Notes: generated from the sequence alone by a model not told the origin. A stretch of 64,000 nucleotides of DNA from Chelativorans salis (GCF_025336525.1 NZ_JAOCZP010000001.1:1178001-1242000), one strand, 5' to 3'; shown: positions 8,707-18,042, numbered from the stretch's first letter. Program-made: numbers and translations.

Positions 8707-9879
8707 ATGGCGACCGACCCCGCAGCCGTGCTCGCAATTCCCAAGCCTGCCTGGGCGGGCGAGGATGTCGCCATGCTCTACGACATGGCGCGGCGGTTTC
8801 TCGCCGAGGAAATCGAGCCGCGCTACGAGGAATTCGAGAAGGCGGAGTGCTTCGACCGCGAGAGCTGGCGGAAGGCCGGTGAACATGGCCTCCTCTGCGC
8901 TTCGATGCCGGAGGAATATGGCGGCGCGGGCGGTACCTATGCTCACGAAAGCGCCATCATCGAGGCGATCAGCCATGTCGGCGTCGATGGCTTCGGCATC
9001 GCCCTGCACAACTCCATCGTCGCCCCCTACATCCTCCATTACGGCTCCGAAGAGCAGAAGAGGCGGTGGCTGCCGAGGATGGCGACCGGCGAACTGATCG
9101 GCGCCATCGCCATGACCGAGCCGGGCGCGGGCTCGGACCTGCAGGGCGTGAAGACGCGCGCGGAAAGAGATGGCAACCGCTACCGCATCAACGGCTCCAA
9201 GACCTTCATCACCAACGGCCAGCTTGCCAATCTCATCGTCGTGGTGACGAAGACCGATCCGGAGAAAGGTGCCAAGGGCACCTCGCTCATCGTCGTCGAA
9301 ACGGATGAGGTGGAGGACTTCGAGCGCGGGCGCAACCTCGACAAGATCGGACTGAAATCCAACGATACGTCGGAACTGTTCTTCAACGACGTGCGGGTGC
9401 CGACGGCGAACCTTCTGGGCTCCGAGGAGGGGCAGGGTTTCGTCCAGCTCATGCAGCAGCTTCCGCAGGAACGGTTGCAGATCGGCGCGACGGCGATCGC
9501 CATGGCCGAGCGCGCACTGTCGCTCACCATCGACTATGTGAAGGAACGCAAGGCATTTGGGCAGAAGATCATCGACTTCCAGAACACGCAGTTCAAGCTG
9601 GCCGAACTGAAGACTGAGGCGACGGTCGGCCGTGTCTTCTACAACGATTGCGTGGCGCGCCACCTCGACGGCGGCTTGGACCCCGTCACCGCCTCCATGG
9701 CCAAATGCTGGTTGTCGGAGCTTCAGGGCCGTGTGGTCGACGAGTGCCTTCAGCTCTTCGGCGGCTACGGCTACATGAACGAATACCCCATCGCCCGCAT
9801 GTATCGCGATGCCCGCGTGCAGCGCATCTATGGCGGGACCAACGAGGTTATGAAGCTGCTGATTGCTAGGAGCCTTTAG
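8707..9879 (+). CDS. Acyl-CoA dehydrogenase, LCAD-like
   Basis: 390 residues, full length for the family. AMTEPGAGSDLQG is the flavin-contact region and KERKAFGQKI and FGGYGYMNEYPIAR are conserved. At the C-terminus the usual YEGT is IYGGTNEVMK, so the base is not in the common place. LPQERLQIG (near residue 253) instead carries a glutamate where mitochondrial long-chain (LCAD) and isovaleryl-CoA dehydrogenases have theirs; the local sequence is close to LCAD. This implies a second step-one enzyme with different chain length or branching preference from the upstream gene. AGGAGGAGGAACGAC precedes the ATG. Confidence 0.9.
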   Translation: MATDPAAVLAIPKPAWAGEDVAMLYDMARRFLAEEIEPRYEEFEKAECFDRESWRKAGEHGLLCASMPEEYGGAGGTYAHESAIIEAISHVGVDGFGIALHNSIVAPYILHYGSEEQKRRWLPRMATGELIGAIAMTEPGAGSDLQGVKTRAERDGNRYRINGSKTFITNGQLANLIVVVTKTDPEKGAKGTSLIVVETDEVEDFERGRNLDKIGLKSNDTSELFFNDVRVPTANLLGSEEGQGFVQLMQQLPQERLQIGATAIAMAERALSLTIDYVKERKAFGQKIIDFQNTQFKLAELKTEATVGRVFYNDCVARHLDGGLDPVTASMAKCWLSELQGRVVDECLQLFGGYGYMNEYPIARMYRDARVQRIYGGTNEVMKLLIARSL

Positions 9880-9881
9880 AT

Positions 9882-10115
9882 ATGGCTGCGCGACGCTATC
9901 CGCTTCCCAAACGTTTTCAAGCGGCCTTGTCGGAGGAGGCCTACGCAAGGCTGCGCGAACTCAACACCCGCTACGGGCTCGGCAACAACTATCTTCTCAC
10001 GATCATGCTTGAGCGGCTTGATGACTTCGCCGATCCGGAGAAGCTCGATACGGCTTTCAAAGAGTTCATCACTCAATACGGCGCCCCGGCGTCAGGCATG
10101 TCCCGCAACGCTTAG
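9882..10115 (+). CDS. Small conserved-looking protein within the beta-oxidation operon
   Basis: 77 residues beginning MAARRYPLPKRFQAALS and starting 2 bases after the upstream acyl-CoA dehydrogenase stop. I do not recognise a family. It is predicted mostly helical, basic at the N-terminus, with no signal peptide or cysteines. The LSEEAYARLRELNTRYGLGNNYLL stretch looks like a small helical pair reminiscent of ribbon-helix-helix or regulatory peptides (weak inference). Tight spacing and same-strand context argue for real coupled translation. The alternative is a chance ORF in a short gap. Confidence 0.6.
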   Translation: MAARRYPLPKRFQAALSEEAYARLRELNTRYGLGNNYLLTIMLERLDDFADPEKLDTAFKEFITQYGAPASGMSRNA

Positions 10116-10131
10116 ACAAGGAAACGTCCCA

Positions 10132-11340
10132 ATGGCTGATGCATATGTGTACGATGCCGTGCGCACGCCGCGCGGCCGCGGCAAGAAGGACGGCGCGCTC
10201 CACGAAGTGCCTGCCGTCCGCCTGGCGGCGAAGACGCTGGAGGCGGTGCGCGACCGCAACAACCTCGACACGAAGCTCGTCGACGATATCATCTTCGGCT
10301 GTGTCGATCCCGTTGGCGAAGCGGGATCGGTGATCCCGCGCTCCGCCGCCTTCGAGGCCGGCTACGACAACCGCGCCCCCGGCATGCAGATCTCGCGATT
10401 CTGTGCCTCGGGTCTGGACTCCATCAACCTGGGTGCGGCGAAGATCGCCGGCGGCTCCGACGAGATCGTGATCGCCGGCGGCGTCGAATCCATGTCGCGG
10501 GTCGGCATGGGTATGTCGGGCGGCGCCTGGTTCATGGATCCTTCGGTGGGCCTGCCGTCCTATTTCATGCCGCAGGGGGTCTCGGCCGATCTCATCGCCA
10601 CCAAATACGGCTTTACGCGCGACGACGTGGATGCCTATGCGGTGGAGAGCCAGAAGCGCGCTGCCAACGCCTGGGAGAAGGGCTATTTCAAGAACTCGGT
10701 CATCCCCATCAAGGACCAGAACGGGATGACGATCCTCGACCATGACGAGCACATGCGCCCGACGACGGACATGCAGTCGCTCGCTTCGCTCAACCCCTCC
10801 TTCGTGATGCCCGGCGAGATGGGCGGTTTCGACGCGGTGGCCGTGCAGCGCTACCCGGAGATCGAGGGCGTGAACCACGTGCACCACGCTGGCAACTCCT
10901 CCGGCATAGTCGACGGGGCGGCGGCAGTTCTGCTCGGATCGAAGAAAGCCGGCAAGACGCTTGGCCTGGAGCCGCGGGCGAAGATCCATACCTTCACCAA
11001 TATCGGCTCGGAACCCGCAATCATGCTGACGGGGCCGGTGGATGTGACGGAGAAGCTCCTGAAGAAGGCGAAGATGGAGCTTTCCGACATCGACCTGTTC
11101 GAACTCAACGAAGCCTTCGCGTCTGTCGTGCTGCGCTACCGCCAGGCCTTCGACATCGACCCGGACAAGCTCAACGTGAATGGCGGGGCTATCGCCATGG
11201 GCCATCCGCTCGGCGCCACCGGGGCGATGATCTTCGGTACGGTGCTGGACGAACTGGAGCGGCGGGATCTGAGCACGGCGCTCGTCTCGCTGTGCATTGG
11301 CGCCGGCATGGGAACGGCAACCATCATCGAACGGGTTTAG
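10132..11340 (+). CDS. Acetyl-CoA C-acyltransferase (thiolase), FadA-like
   Basis: 402 residues from ATG 10132 ([16 protein letters not shown]) with AAGGAAA upstream; the frame extends 41 codons further but that part overlaps the small gene. Thiolase catalytic residues are all present: nucleophilic Cys in [13 protein letters not shown], His in [17 protein letters not shown] and the second Cys in [13 protein letters not shown]. It cleaves 3-ketoacyl-CoA to acetyl-CoA plus the shortened acyl-CoA, the last step of the spiral. It forms the FadA half to the FadB-like protein at 11912. A biosynthetic acetoacetyl-CoA thiolase role is less likely in this operon. Confidence 0.9.
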   Translation: MADAYVYDAVRTPRGRGKKDGALHEVPAVRLAAKTLEAVRDRNNLDTKLVDDIIFGCVDPVGEAGSVIPRSAAFEAGYDNRAPGMQISRFCASGLDSINLGAAKIAGGSDEIVIAGGVESMSRVGMGMSGGAWFMDPSVGLPSYFMPQGVSADLIATKYGFTRDDVDAYAVESQKRAANAWEKGYFKNSVIPIKDQNGMTILDHDEHMRPTTDMQSLASLNPSFVMPGEMGGFDAVAVQRYPEIEGVNHVHHAGNSSGIVDGAAAVLLGSKKAGKTLGLEPRAKIHTFTNIGSEPAIMLTGPVDVTEKLLKKAKMELSDIDLFELNEAFASVVLRYRQAFDIDPDKLNVNGGAIAMGHPLGATGAMIFGTVLDELERRDLSTALVSLCIGAGMGTATIIERV

Positions 11341-11342
11341 TC

Positions 11343-11894
11343 ATGAAGAAGCTGCTTTTCGTCCTTTCCGCCGCCCTCCTTCCCATCTCTGCAAGCATCG
11401 CGTCGAACGGCGAGCAGCCCTATGCGGGGCTCGAGACACGCCAGATCAAGGCGCTGTCGCCGGAGCGCATCGACGGGCTCCTGAAGGGGCAAGGCCTCTC
11501 CTACGCCCTGTCGGCGGAGCTCAACGGCCTGCCCGGCCCGCGGCACGTGCTCGACATGGCGGAAAAGATCGCCCTCGATGCAGAGCAGAAGGCGGAGATC
11601 GAAGCGATCTTCGCACGCATGAACGCCGCCGCCCGCGACCTCGGCCAGGAGTTGGTGGAGGCTGAAGCGGAGCTTGAAGCGGCCTTTGCCTCCGGCAATG
11701 CAAGCGCGGAAGACGTTGCCGAACTGACGGCGCGTATCGGCGACATCGAGGGGCGCCTGCGTGCCGTGCATCTGACGGCGCATCTGGAGACGGACCCGCT
11801 TCTGAGCAGGCATCAAAAGCGCCTTTACGCCGTCGAGCGCGGCTACGCGGGCGATGCGGCTCACGATGGCGGACACGGCGGTCACGATCGCTGA
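11343..11894 (+). CDS. Spy/CpxP-like exported protein
   Basis: 183 residues from ATG 11343, 2 bases after the thiolase stop. A signal peptide (KKLLFVLSAALLPISASIAS) is followed by a helical, charged body with the long amphipathic helices of the Spy/CpxP/heavy-metal-resistance group and a histidine-rich tail (AHDGGHGGHDR). Family members are periplasmic chaperones or metal sensors. The classic LTxxQ motif is only approximated (LSRHQKRL). An exported protein inside a cytoplasmic beta-oxidation operon is unexpected; envelope stress linked to fatty acid use is a guess. Confidence 0.7.
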   Translation: MKKLLFVLSAALLPISASIASNGEQPYAGLETRQIKALSPERIDGLLKGQGLSYALSAELNGLPGPRHVLDMAEKIALDAEQKAEIEAIFARMNAAARDLGQELVEAEAELEAAFASGNASAEDVAELTARIGDIEGRLRAVHLTAHLETDPLLSRHQKRLYAVERGYAGDAAHDGGHGGHDR

Positions 11895-11911
11895 CAGCGG
11901 AGATATTTTTA

Positions 11912-14134
11912 ATGGCTGACTACAAGAATTTCACCGTCGAGACCGACGCCGACGGCATCGCGCTCATCACTTGGAACATGCCCGACCGCTCGATGAACGT
12001 CTTTACCGAACAGGTGATGGACGAGCTGGAGGCGATCATCGACCGGGTGGCCGGCGACGAGGCGATCAAGGGGGCGGTGATCACCTCCGGCAAGGAGACC
12101 TTCTCCGGCGGCGCCGACCTCACCATGCTGCAGAAGATCCTGGGGCAGTTCCACGCCGAGAAGGATCGGGACCGCGACAAGGCGATCAAACAGCTTTTCG
12201 ACAATGCCGGCCGCATGAGCTGGCTGTGGCGCAAGCTGGAGACGTCGGGCAAGCCCTGGGTCTCGGCCATCAACGGCACCTGCATGGGCGGCGCGTTCGA
12301 GCTGTCGCTCGCCTGCCACGGGCGCGTGGCGGCCGATACGGACAAGGTGAAGATGGCTTTGCCCGAGGTGAAGGTCGGCATCTTCCCGGGAGCCGGCGGC
12401 ACCCAGCGCGTGCCGCGGCTGGCAAACCCGCAGGAAGCCCTGCAGATGCTGACCACCGGCCAGACGCTCGGCCCGAAGAAGGCGAAGGCGATGGGTCTGG
12501 TGCACCAGATCGTAGCGCCGCGGAAGCTGGTGGACGCGGCGAAGAAGATGATCAAGGACGGGCTGAAGCCGGTCCAGCAGTGGGACGAGAAGGGCTTCAA
12601 GCTGCCGGGCGGGCCGGTCTATTCCGCCGCGGGCGCCAATCTCTGGCCGCCGGCCATCGCCATCCTGCGCCGCGAGACCTACGGCAACTATCCCGCCGCC
12701 ACTGCCATCCTGAAATGTGTCTACGAGGGGCTGCTGGTGCCCTTCGACACCGCGCTCACAATCGAACAGCGCTATTTCACCGAGATCATGCAGAGCCGCG
12801 AGGCGGCGGCGATGATCCGCTCGCTCTTCGTCTCCCTGCAGGAGCTCAATAAAGGCGCGCGGCGGCCGAAAGATGTGCCGGCTAAGAAGCTGAAAAAGGT
12901 AGGCGTTCTCGGCGCCGGCTTCATGGGCGCGGGCATCGCCTATGTGACGGCAAAGGCAGGCATCCCGGTGGTGCTGATCGACCGTGACCAAGCCTCTGCC
13001 GACAAGGGTAAGGCGCATTCGGCCGCTCTGATGGACAAACTGATCAAGAAGGGCCGCGCGACCGAGGCGGAAAAGGAGAAGCTTCTCTCGCTGATCACCG
13101 CTACGCCGGACTATGCCCTGCTCGAAGGCGCCAATCTGGTGATTGAGGCGGTGTTCGAGGATTCAGCCATCAAGAAAGAGGCGACAGAGAAGGCGGAAGC
13201 GGTGCTGAAATCCTCCGCCATCTTCGCCTCCAACACCTCGACCATCCCGATCACGAGTCTTGCGAAAAGCTCGAAGCGGCCGAGGAACTTCATCGGTATC
13301 CACTTCTTCTCGCCGGTTGACCGCATGATGCTGGTCGAGATCATCATGGGAAAAAAGACTGGCGACAAGGCGCTGGCCCTCGCGATGGACTACGTGCGCG
13401 CCATCAGGAAGACGCCGATCGTCGTCAACGATACGCGCGGCTTCTACGTCAACCGCTGCGTGCTGCGCTACATGCAGGAAGCCTATTCAATGCTGATCGA
13501 GGGCGTGCCGGCGCCGATGATCGAGAACGCGGCGAAGATGGCGGGCATGCCGGTCGGCCCCTTGGCGCTTACCGACGAGACGGCCATCGATCTCGCCCAG
13601 AAGATCATGAAGCAGACGATCCGCGATCTCGGCGAAAAGGCGGTCGACCCGCGCCACATGGCGCTGATCGATGCCATGGTCGGCAAGCATGGACGCCATG
13701 GCCGCAAGAACGGCAAGGGCTTCTACGACTATCCGGAAAAGCCGGCTAAGAAGCATCTGTGGCCGGGGCTGAACGACCTCTACCCGCAGCAGGCGCCGGA
13801 GAAGATCGATGTCGAGGAACTGAAGTCCCGCTTCCTTGCCACCATCGCGCTCGAAGCCGCCCGCGTCATGGAGGAGGGCATCGTCACCGACCCACGCGAG
13901 GCCGATGTCGGCTCCATCCTCGCCTTCGGCTTCGCGCCGTATACGGGCGGCACGCTGTCATACATCGACGGCATGGGGGCGGAAGCGTTCGTCGATCTCG
14001 CCAAGGGCCTGCAGAAGAAGTACGGCAAGCAGTTCAAGCCGCCGAGGCTTCTTCTGGAGATGGTGGAGAAGGGCGAGACCTTCTACACCCGCTTTGCGCC
14101 CGACGGCGCGGGAGAGATGAAGAAGGCTGCCTGA
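11912..14134 (+). CDS. Fused enoyl-CoA hydratase / 3-hydroxyacyl-CoA dehydrogenase (FadB/FadJ type)
   Basis: 740 residues, the size of FadB/FadJ alpha subunits. The N-terminal crotonase domain shows the oxyanion loop FSGGADLTML, GTCMGGAFELSLAC and ALPEVKVGIFPGAGGTQR with catalytic acidic residues. The NAD-binding domain begins near residue 330 (VGVLGAGFMGAGIAYV), followed by the dehydrogenase His region GIHFFSPVDRM and the C-terminal dehydrogenase domains. It does hydration and NAD-dependent oxidation, steps two and three of beta-oxidation, probably complexed with the thiolase at 10132. The start lies 18 bases past the Spy-like gene. Confidence 0.92.
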   Translation: MADYKNFTVETDADGIALITWNMPDRSMNVFTEQVMDELEAIIDRVAGDEAIKGAVITSGKETFSGGADLTMLQKILGQFHAEKDRDRDKAIKQLFDNAGRMSWLWRKLETSGKPWVSAINGTCMGGAFELSLACHGRVAADTDKVKMALPEVKVGIFPGAGGTQRVPRLANPQEALQMLTTGQTLGPKKAKAMGLVHQIVAPRKLVDAAKKMIKDGLKPVQQWDEKGFKLPGGPVYSAAGANLWPPAIAILRRETYGNYPAATAILKCVYEGLLVPFDTALTIEQRYFTEIMQSREAAAMIRSLFVSLQELNKGARRPKDVPAKKLKKVGVLGAGFMGAGIAYVTAKAGIPVVLIDRDQASADKGKAHSAALMDKLIKKGRATEAEKEKLLSLITATPDYALLEGANLVIEAVFEDSAIKKEATEKAEAVLKSSAIFASNTSTIPITSLAKSSKRPRNFIGIHFFSPVDRMMLVEIIMGKKTGDKALALAMDYVRAIRKTPIVVNDTRGFYVNRCVLRYMQEAYSMLIEGVPAPMIENAAKMAGMPVGPLALTDETAIDLAQKIMKQTIRDLGEKAVDPRHMALIDAMVGKHGRHGRKNGKGFYDYPEKPAKKHLWPGLNDLYPQQAPEKIDVEELKSRFLATIALEAARVMEEGIVTDPREADVGSILAFGFAPYTGGTLSYIDGMGAEAFVDLAKGLQKKYGKQFKPPRLLLEMVEKGETFYTRFAPDGAGEMKKAA

Positions 14135-14140
14135 TCCGCG

Positions 14141-14686
14141 ATGTATGTCTGGATGCGGCTTCTGCGGGTCGCGGCGACCTACAAGCGCCGCGGCCGCGTC
14201 ACGGTGGGCGAGGAAGGCCGGCTGGCCTTCCGCTGCCTGCCGACCGACCTCGATATGAACTTCCACCTCAACAACGCCCGCTACATGATGCTGGCGGATA
14301 TGGGGCGCATCGACATCTTCCTGCGCGGTGGCCTCGTGGCGGCGGCAAGGAAACGCGGCTGGGGTCCGCTTCTGGGCGGGCTGCAGGTGGCTTATGTACG
14401 CGAAATCCGCCTGTGGCAGCGCTTCGAGCTGGTCTCCAGCATCGAGACCTGGGAGGACACGCAGATCATCGGACGCCATCGCTTCCTCCTGCAGGATGGC
14501 CGTACCGCAGCGATCATCCTCACCACCGGCGGCATCTACGACTTCAAGGGCCGCCGCTTCGTGGAGGCCGGGGCGGTCATGGCCGCGATCGGCAACGACG
14601 CACCCCCGCGCCCGCCTCATGAAGCGGAACAGACATTCATGGCTTCGCATCGGGGGCTGAGAACGGTAGCGACGAATGGCTCTTGA
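14141..14686 (+). CDS. Acyl-CoA thioesterase, 4HBT/THEM6-like
   Basis: 181 residues with the hotdog-fold pattern: DLDMNFHLNNARYMMLADMGR holds the conserved Asp/His/Asn region of 4HBT-type thioesterases and is followed by LLGGLQVAYVREIRLWQRFEL. These enzymes hydrolyse acyl-CoA to the free acid and CoA, and in a beta-oxidation operon probably relieve CoA sequestration. The start is 7 bases after the FadB-like stop, so it probably ends this operon. The 123-base gap that follows shows no gene. Confidence 0.8.
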   Translation: MYVWMRLLRVAATYKRRGRVTVGEEGRLAFRCLPTDLDMNFHLNNARYMMLADMGRIDIFLRGGLVAAARKRGWGPLLGGLQVAYVREIRLWQRFELVSSIETWEDTQIIGRHRFLLQDGRTAAIILTTGGIYDFKGRRFVEAGAVMAAIGNDAPPRPPHEAEQTFMASHRGLRTVATNGS

Positions 14687-14809
14687 ACCGGCAGTTTTTG
14701 CTTACGGACGCGTGGAGATCCTGCGTATCTTGCATTCCTCACGCTATGTTGTTCTGTCGGCGCTATTCAACGCATGAGCGAGCGAATAGGACCGGTTTCG
14801 GAGGCTTCC

Positions 14810-15445
14810 ATGTCAAAGACCATCGACTACTACATGACGGCGCTGTCGCCGTTCTCCTATCTCGGGCACCAGGCCCTGCGTGCGGTGGCGCAGAAGCATG
14901 GCGTGTCGCTCAAGGTGAAGCCGGTGAGCCTGATGGGGCTTTTCGAGAATTCCGGCGCCGTGCCGCCGGCCAAGCGCCCACCGGTGCGCCAGCGCTACCG
15001 CTTCCTCGAGCTGCAGCGCGTTGCCGACTATCGCGGCATGCCCATCAATCCGAAGCCGCGATACTGGCCGGTGAACCCCGCCTTGGCCGACCAGACGATC
15101 ATCGCCCTGGTGGAGGCCGGCCACGACCCGCTGGGCTACGTGGCGCAGGTTTTCGCTGCCCTGTGGGTGAATGAGGAGGATATCGCCGACCGCGCGGTGC
15201 TTGCCGCTCATCTGCGCGCAGAAGGGTTCGATTCGGAGGTCATCCTGCCGGCGGCCAACAAGCCGGAGACCGCCGCCATCCGCGCCCGCAACACGGAAGA
15301 AGCCATCGCCGCCGATGCCGTGGGCGTGCCTGCCTATGTGCTTAACGGCGAGGTCTTTTGGGGGCAGGACCGGATCGAGTATCTGGACCATGCACTGGCC
15401 AGCGGGCGGCCGGCATTTTCCGCAGCTCCGTTTATGGACAAGTAA
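14810..15445 (+). CDS. 2-hydroxychromene-2-carboxylate isomerase-like, DsbA-fold
   Basis: 211 residues from ATG 14810, preceded by GGAGG with 5 bases between; an in-frame ATG 12 codons earlier lacks a comparable site. YMTALSPFSYLGHQAL places a Ser where kappa-class GST and HCCA isomerases have theirs, and GVPAYVLNGEVFWGQDRIEYL is the cis-proline and C-terminal signature. The named reaction belongs to naphthalene degradation, but most bacterial members are glutathione-dependent proteins of unknown substrate; no naphthalene genes are nearby. It may be cotranscribed with the S24 regulator. Confidence 0.8.
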   Translation: MSKTIDYYMTALSPFSYLGHQALRAVAQKHGVSLKVKPVSLMGLFENSGAVPPAKRPPVRQRYRFLELQRVADYRGMPINPKPRYWPVNPALADQTIIALVEAGHDPLGYVAQVFAALWVNEEDIADRAVLAAHLRAEGFDSEVILPAANKPETAAIRARNTEEAIAADAVGVPAYVLNGEVFWGQDRIEYLDHALASGRPAFSAAPFMDK

Positions 15446-15513
15446 TCCCCGACGGGTTAGAAAGGCTGGACAGGTATTTTTTCCTGTTTCGGCTGTTTCG
15501 GGAGGAATGGGGC

Positions 15514-16149
15514 GTGCTTTCGCACGAAAAGGTGTGGTCTGCCATTGACGCGCTCGCCGCGCGCTACGCGCTGTCCGCATCCGGGCTTGCCCGCAAGGCT
15601 GGGCTCGATTCCACCGCCTTCAACCGCTCCAAGCGCTATTCCGCCGATGGCCGTCCGCGCTGGCCTTCAACAGAATCGCTAGCCAAGGTGATGGAAGCCA
15701 CCGGCGCCTCGCTCAACGAGTTCATGGCGCTGGTTGATGACAACGGCGCGCGAGGGTTGGCACGCTCCAGCGTGCCGCTGATCGGCTTCGCCCAGGCCGG
15801 CGCCGGCGGTTTCTTCACCGATGCGGGCTTTCCCGTCGGCGAGGGGTGGGAGCATGTCGACCTGCCGGGCAAGATGAGCGAAGGAGCCTATGCGCTGGAG
15901 GTGCAGGGCGATTCCATGCTGCCGCTCTATCGTGACGGCGACGTTCTCGTGGTCGAACCGACTGCCCGGTTGCGCCGCGGCGACCGGGTAGTCGTCAAGA
16001 CTGTCGAGGGCGAGGTGATGGCCAAGGTGCTGGAGCGCCAGACGGCGCGCCAGATCGAGCTCCTGTCGCTCAACACCGACCATCCCAACCGCTTGCTGCA
16101 GAGGAACGAAGTGGAGTGGATTGCCCGTATTGTCTGGGCTAGCCAATAG
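15514..16149 (+). CDS. HTH regulator with S24 (LexA/CI-like) peptidase domain
   Basis: 211 residues from GTG 15514, chosen because GGAGGA lies 7 bases before it; the in-frame ORF upstream has no site. The N-terminal helix-turn-helix (ALSASGLARKAGLDSTAFN) is followed by an S24 domain: the self-cleavage-type AQAGAGGF, the Ser in GDSMLPLYRDGD and the Lys in RVVVKTVEGE, the catalytic dyad of LexA and phage repressors. It is therefore possibly inactivated by RecA-stimulated cleavage. No phage genes flank it, so it looks like a domesticated single-gene regulator. Targets are unknown. Confidence 0.82.
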   Translation: MLSHEKVWSAIDALAARYALSASGLARKAGLDSTAFNRSKRYSADGRPRWPSTESLAKVMEATGASLNEFMALVDDNGARGLARSSVPLIGFAQAGAGGFFTDAGFPVGEGWEHVDLPGKMSEGAYALEVQGDSMLPLYRDGDVLVVEPTARLRRGDRVVVKTVEGEVMAKVLERQTARQIELLSLNTDHPNRLLQRNEVEWIARIVWASQ

Positions 16150-16182
16150 GGATGGAGGGCGGCATCCCGCTCTCGTGGTTCG

Positions 16183-16304
16183 CCCTTCGGCAAGCTCAGG
16201 GGCTCACCAAGAGGTGGCGTTTGTGCCTGCCCTTCGACGTCAACGCCTGCAGAGCGCTGCCTTGCCTTTTACCCTCATGGTGAGCCTCCTGAGCTTGCCG
16301 AGGG
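16183..16304. repeat. Long inverted repeat, convergent-gene spacer
   Basis: Arms 16183-16209 and 16278-16304 are near-perfect reverse complements over about 26 bases (CCTTCGGCAAGCTCAGG and CTCACCA in the left arm, TGGTGAGC and CCTGAGCTTGCCGAGG in the right). The loop holds another partial copy of the TGCCCTTCGAC motif. This CTCATGGTGAGC...CGAAGGG palindrome type is widespread between genes in alphaproteobacteria. It sits between the S24 regulator and the lysK 3' end, where it could act as a bidirectional terminator. Nothing else is seen in 16150-16380. Confidence 0.75.
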
Positions 16305-16380
16305 TAAAGGCACGCACGAACTTTCCACCGCGTGTTTGATAACGCCTGGAAGCGTAGCACCGATTCTGCTGCTGTCTCCC

Positions 16381-18042
16381 TTATGCGGCTAATTCCCCGG
16401 CCAGCGCCTTTTCGATCAGCGCGCGGGTCTCCGCGATGCCGTAGAGGGCCGCGAAGGAGCCGAAGCGGGGGCCGCGTTCTTGGCCGAGAAGCACCTGATA
16501 GAGCATCTGGAAGAAGGCGACGGAGACGCCGGGGCCGCCGGTCGGGCTCGTGCGCTTGTGGTCCTGGTAGCGCTCGATCCCGCGTGCCACGTCGAGCGCC
16601 GCATTCTGGATGTCCTCGCCGCTGGCGTCCGGCGGTAGAGTTAAAAGCTTCTCCGCGAGTTCGGCGAGGGCCTGCCGCTCGACCTCGTCGGGCGCCCGGA
16701 ATTCCTTTGTCGGCTTCACGAAATCATCAAAGTACCGGATGGCATAATCGGTCAGCCGGTCGAGCGCGGGATGCGTTTCGGCGGTCACGCCTGACGCGTA
16801 GCGCGAGATGAAGCCCCAGAGCACCTCCTTCTCGTGCGCATTCGAGGCGCTGACGAGATTGAGGAGCAGCGCGAACGGTACCGGCAGGTCGATATCCGGC
16901 GGATTGCCGTCGTGGATGTGCCAGACGGGGTTGCCGAGCCGGTTTCGCCAGTCCTGCCTCGGATAGGCGGACAGGAAGGAATAATATTCGTCCACCGCCT
17001 TCGGGATGACGTCGAAATAGAGCTTTTTGGCCGCTTTCGGCTTCTGAAACATGTAGAGCGACAGGCTCTCCGTCGGCGCGTAGGCGAGCCACTCGTCGAT
17101 GGTGATGCCGTTGCCTTTGGACTTGGAGATCTTCTGTCCCTTCTCGTCCAGGAACAATTCGTAATTGAAACCCTCGGGGGGGCGGGCGTCGAGTGCGCTG
17201 CAAATCTGCGCCGCCAGCTTCACGCTGTCGATCAGGTCCTTCCCCGACATCTCGTAGTCGACGCCAAGCGCCGCCCAGCGCATGGCCCAGTCCGGCTTCC
17301 ACTGCAGCTTGGCCTCACCGCCGGTTACCGGAGTCTCGAAGCGCTCGCCGGTTTCGGGGTCGCGCCAGACGATAGTGCCAGCGTCAAGCTTGCGTTCGTC
17401 GATGGGCACCTGCATGACCACGCCGGTCTTCGGATGGATGGGCAGGAAAGGCGAATAGCTCTGCGCCCGCTCCTCGCGCAGCGAAGGCAGCATGATTGCC
17501 ATCACCTCATCGAAGCGTTCCAGGACCTTCAGCAGCGTCGCGTCGAAGCGGCCGGAGGTGTAGTAGTCGGTGGAGGACGCGAACTCGTAATCGAAGCCGA
17601 ACTGGTCGAGGAACGCCCTGAGCCGCGCGTTGTTGGCGGCGCCGAAGGAAGGATACTCGTTGGAGAACGGATCCGGCACGCGCGTCAGCGGCTTGCCGAG
17701 ATGCGCGGAGAGCATTTCGCGGTTGGGTACGTTGCCCGGCACCTTGCGCAGGCCGTCCATGTCGTCCGAGAAGCACAGGATCTTGGTCTTCACCCGATCC
17801 TCGGTGAGGATGCGGAAAGCGTGGCGCACCATGGAGGTGCGCGCCACCTCGCCGAAGGTGCCGATATGTGGCAAGCCGGACGGTCCGTAGCCGGTCTCGA
17901 ACAGCACCGTCTCCGGGAAACCAGCCCCCTCATAGCGTTTGACGATCCGCCGCGCCTCCTCGAAGGGCCAGGCCTTGCTCTCGGCGGCCGCCTCGAGCAC
18001 CTCAGGCGTGAGTTCGAGCGCTTTTCTCGTGGTGGTCGTCAT
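16381..18042 (-). CDS. lysK: Lysyl-tRNA synthetase, class I
   Basis: 553 residues. Class I signatures are clear: a HIGH-like motif in [14 protein letters not shown] (about 53-66) and KMSKS-like KISKSKGNG (about 289-297). Class I LysRS, otherwise archaeal and spirochaetal, is the usual form in alphaproteobacteria. It charges tRNA-Lys using ATP and is essential if no class II enzyme exists. The start [11 protein letters not shown] is followed by the conserved N-terminal helix. It stands alone, converging on the S24 gene. Confidence 0.95.
   Translation of the reverse strand: MTTTTRKALELTPEVLEAAAESKAWPFEEARRIVKRYEGAGFPETVLFETGYGPSGLPHIGTFGEVARTSMVRHAFRILTEDRVKTKILCFSDDMDGLRKVPGNVPNREMLSAHLGKPLTRVPDPFSNEYPSFGAANNARLRAFLDQFGFDYEFASSTDYYTSGRFDATLLKVLERFDEVMAIMLPSLREERAQSYSPFLPIHPKTGVVMQVPIDERKLDAGTIVWRDPETGERFETPVTGGEAKLQWKPDWAMRWAALGVDYEMSGKDLIDSVKLAAQICSALDARPPEGFNYELFLDEKGQKISKSKGNGITIDEWLAYAPTESLSLYMFQKPKAAKKLYFDVIPKAVDEYYSFLSAYPRQDWRNRLGNPVWHIHDGNPPDIDLPVPFALLLNLVSASNAHEKEVLWGFISRYASGVTAETHPALDRLTDYAIRYFDDFVKPTKEFRAPDEVERQALAELAEKLLTLPPDASGEDIQNAALDVARGIERYQDHKRTSPTGGPGVSVAFFQMLYQVLLGQERGPRFGSFAALYGIAETRALIEKALAGELAA

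Noticed and set aside
6749-8737. 662-codon reverse frame opposite the first acyl-CoA dehydrogenase
   Set aside because: Mirror frame of a conserved gene with typical shadow composition.
8536-9948. 470-codon reverse frame opposite the second acyl-CoA dehydrogenase
   Set aside because: Same reason: antisense codon-position effect in GC-rich DNA, no motifs.
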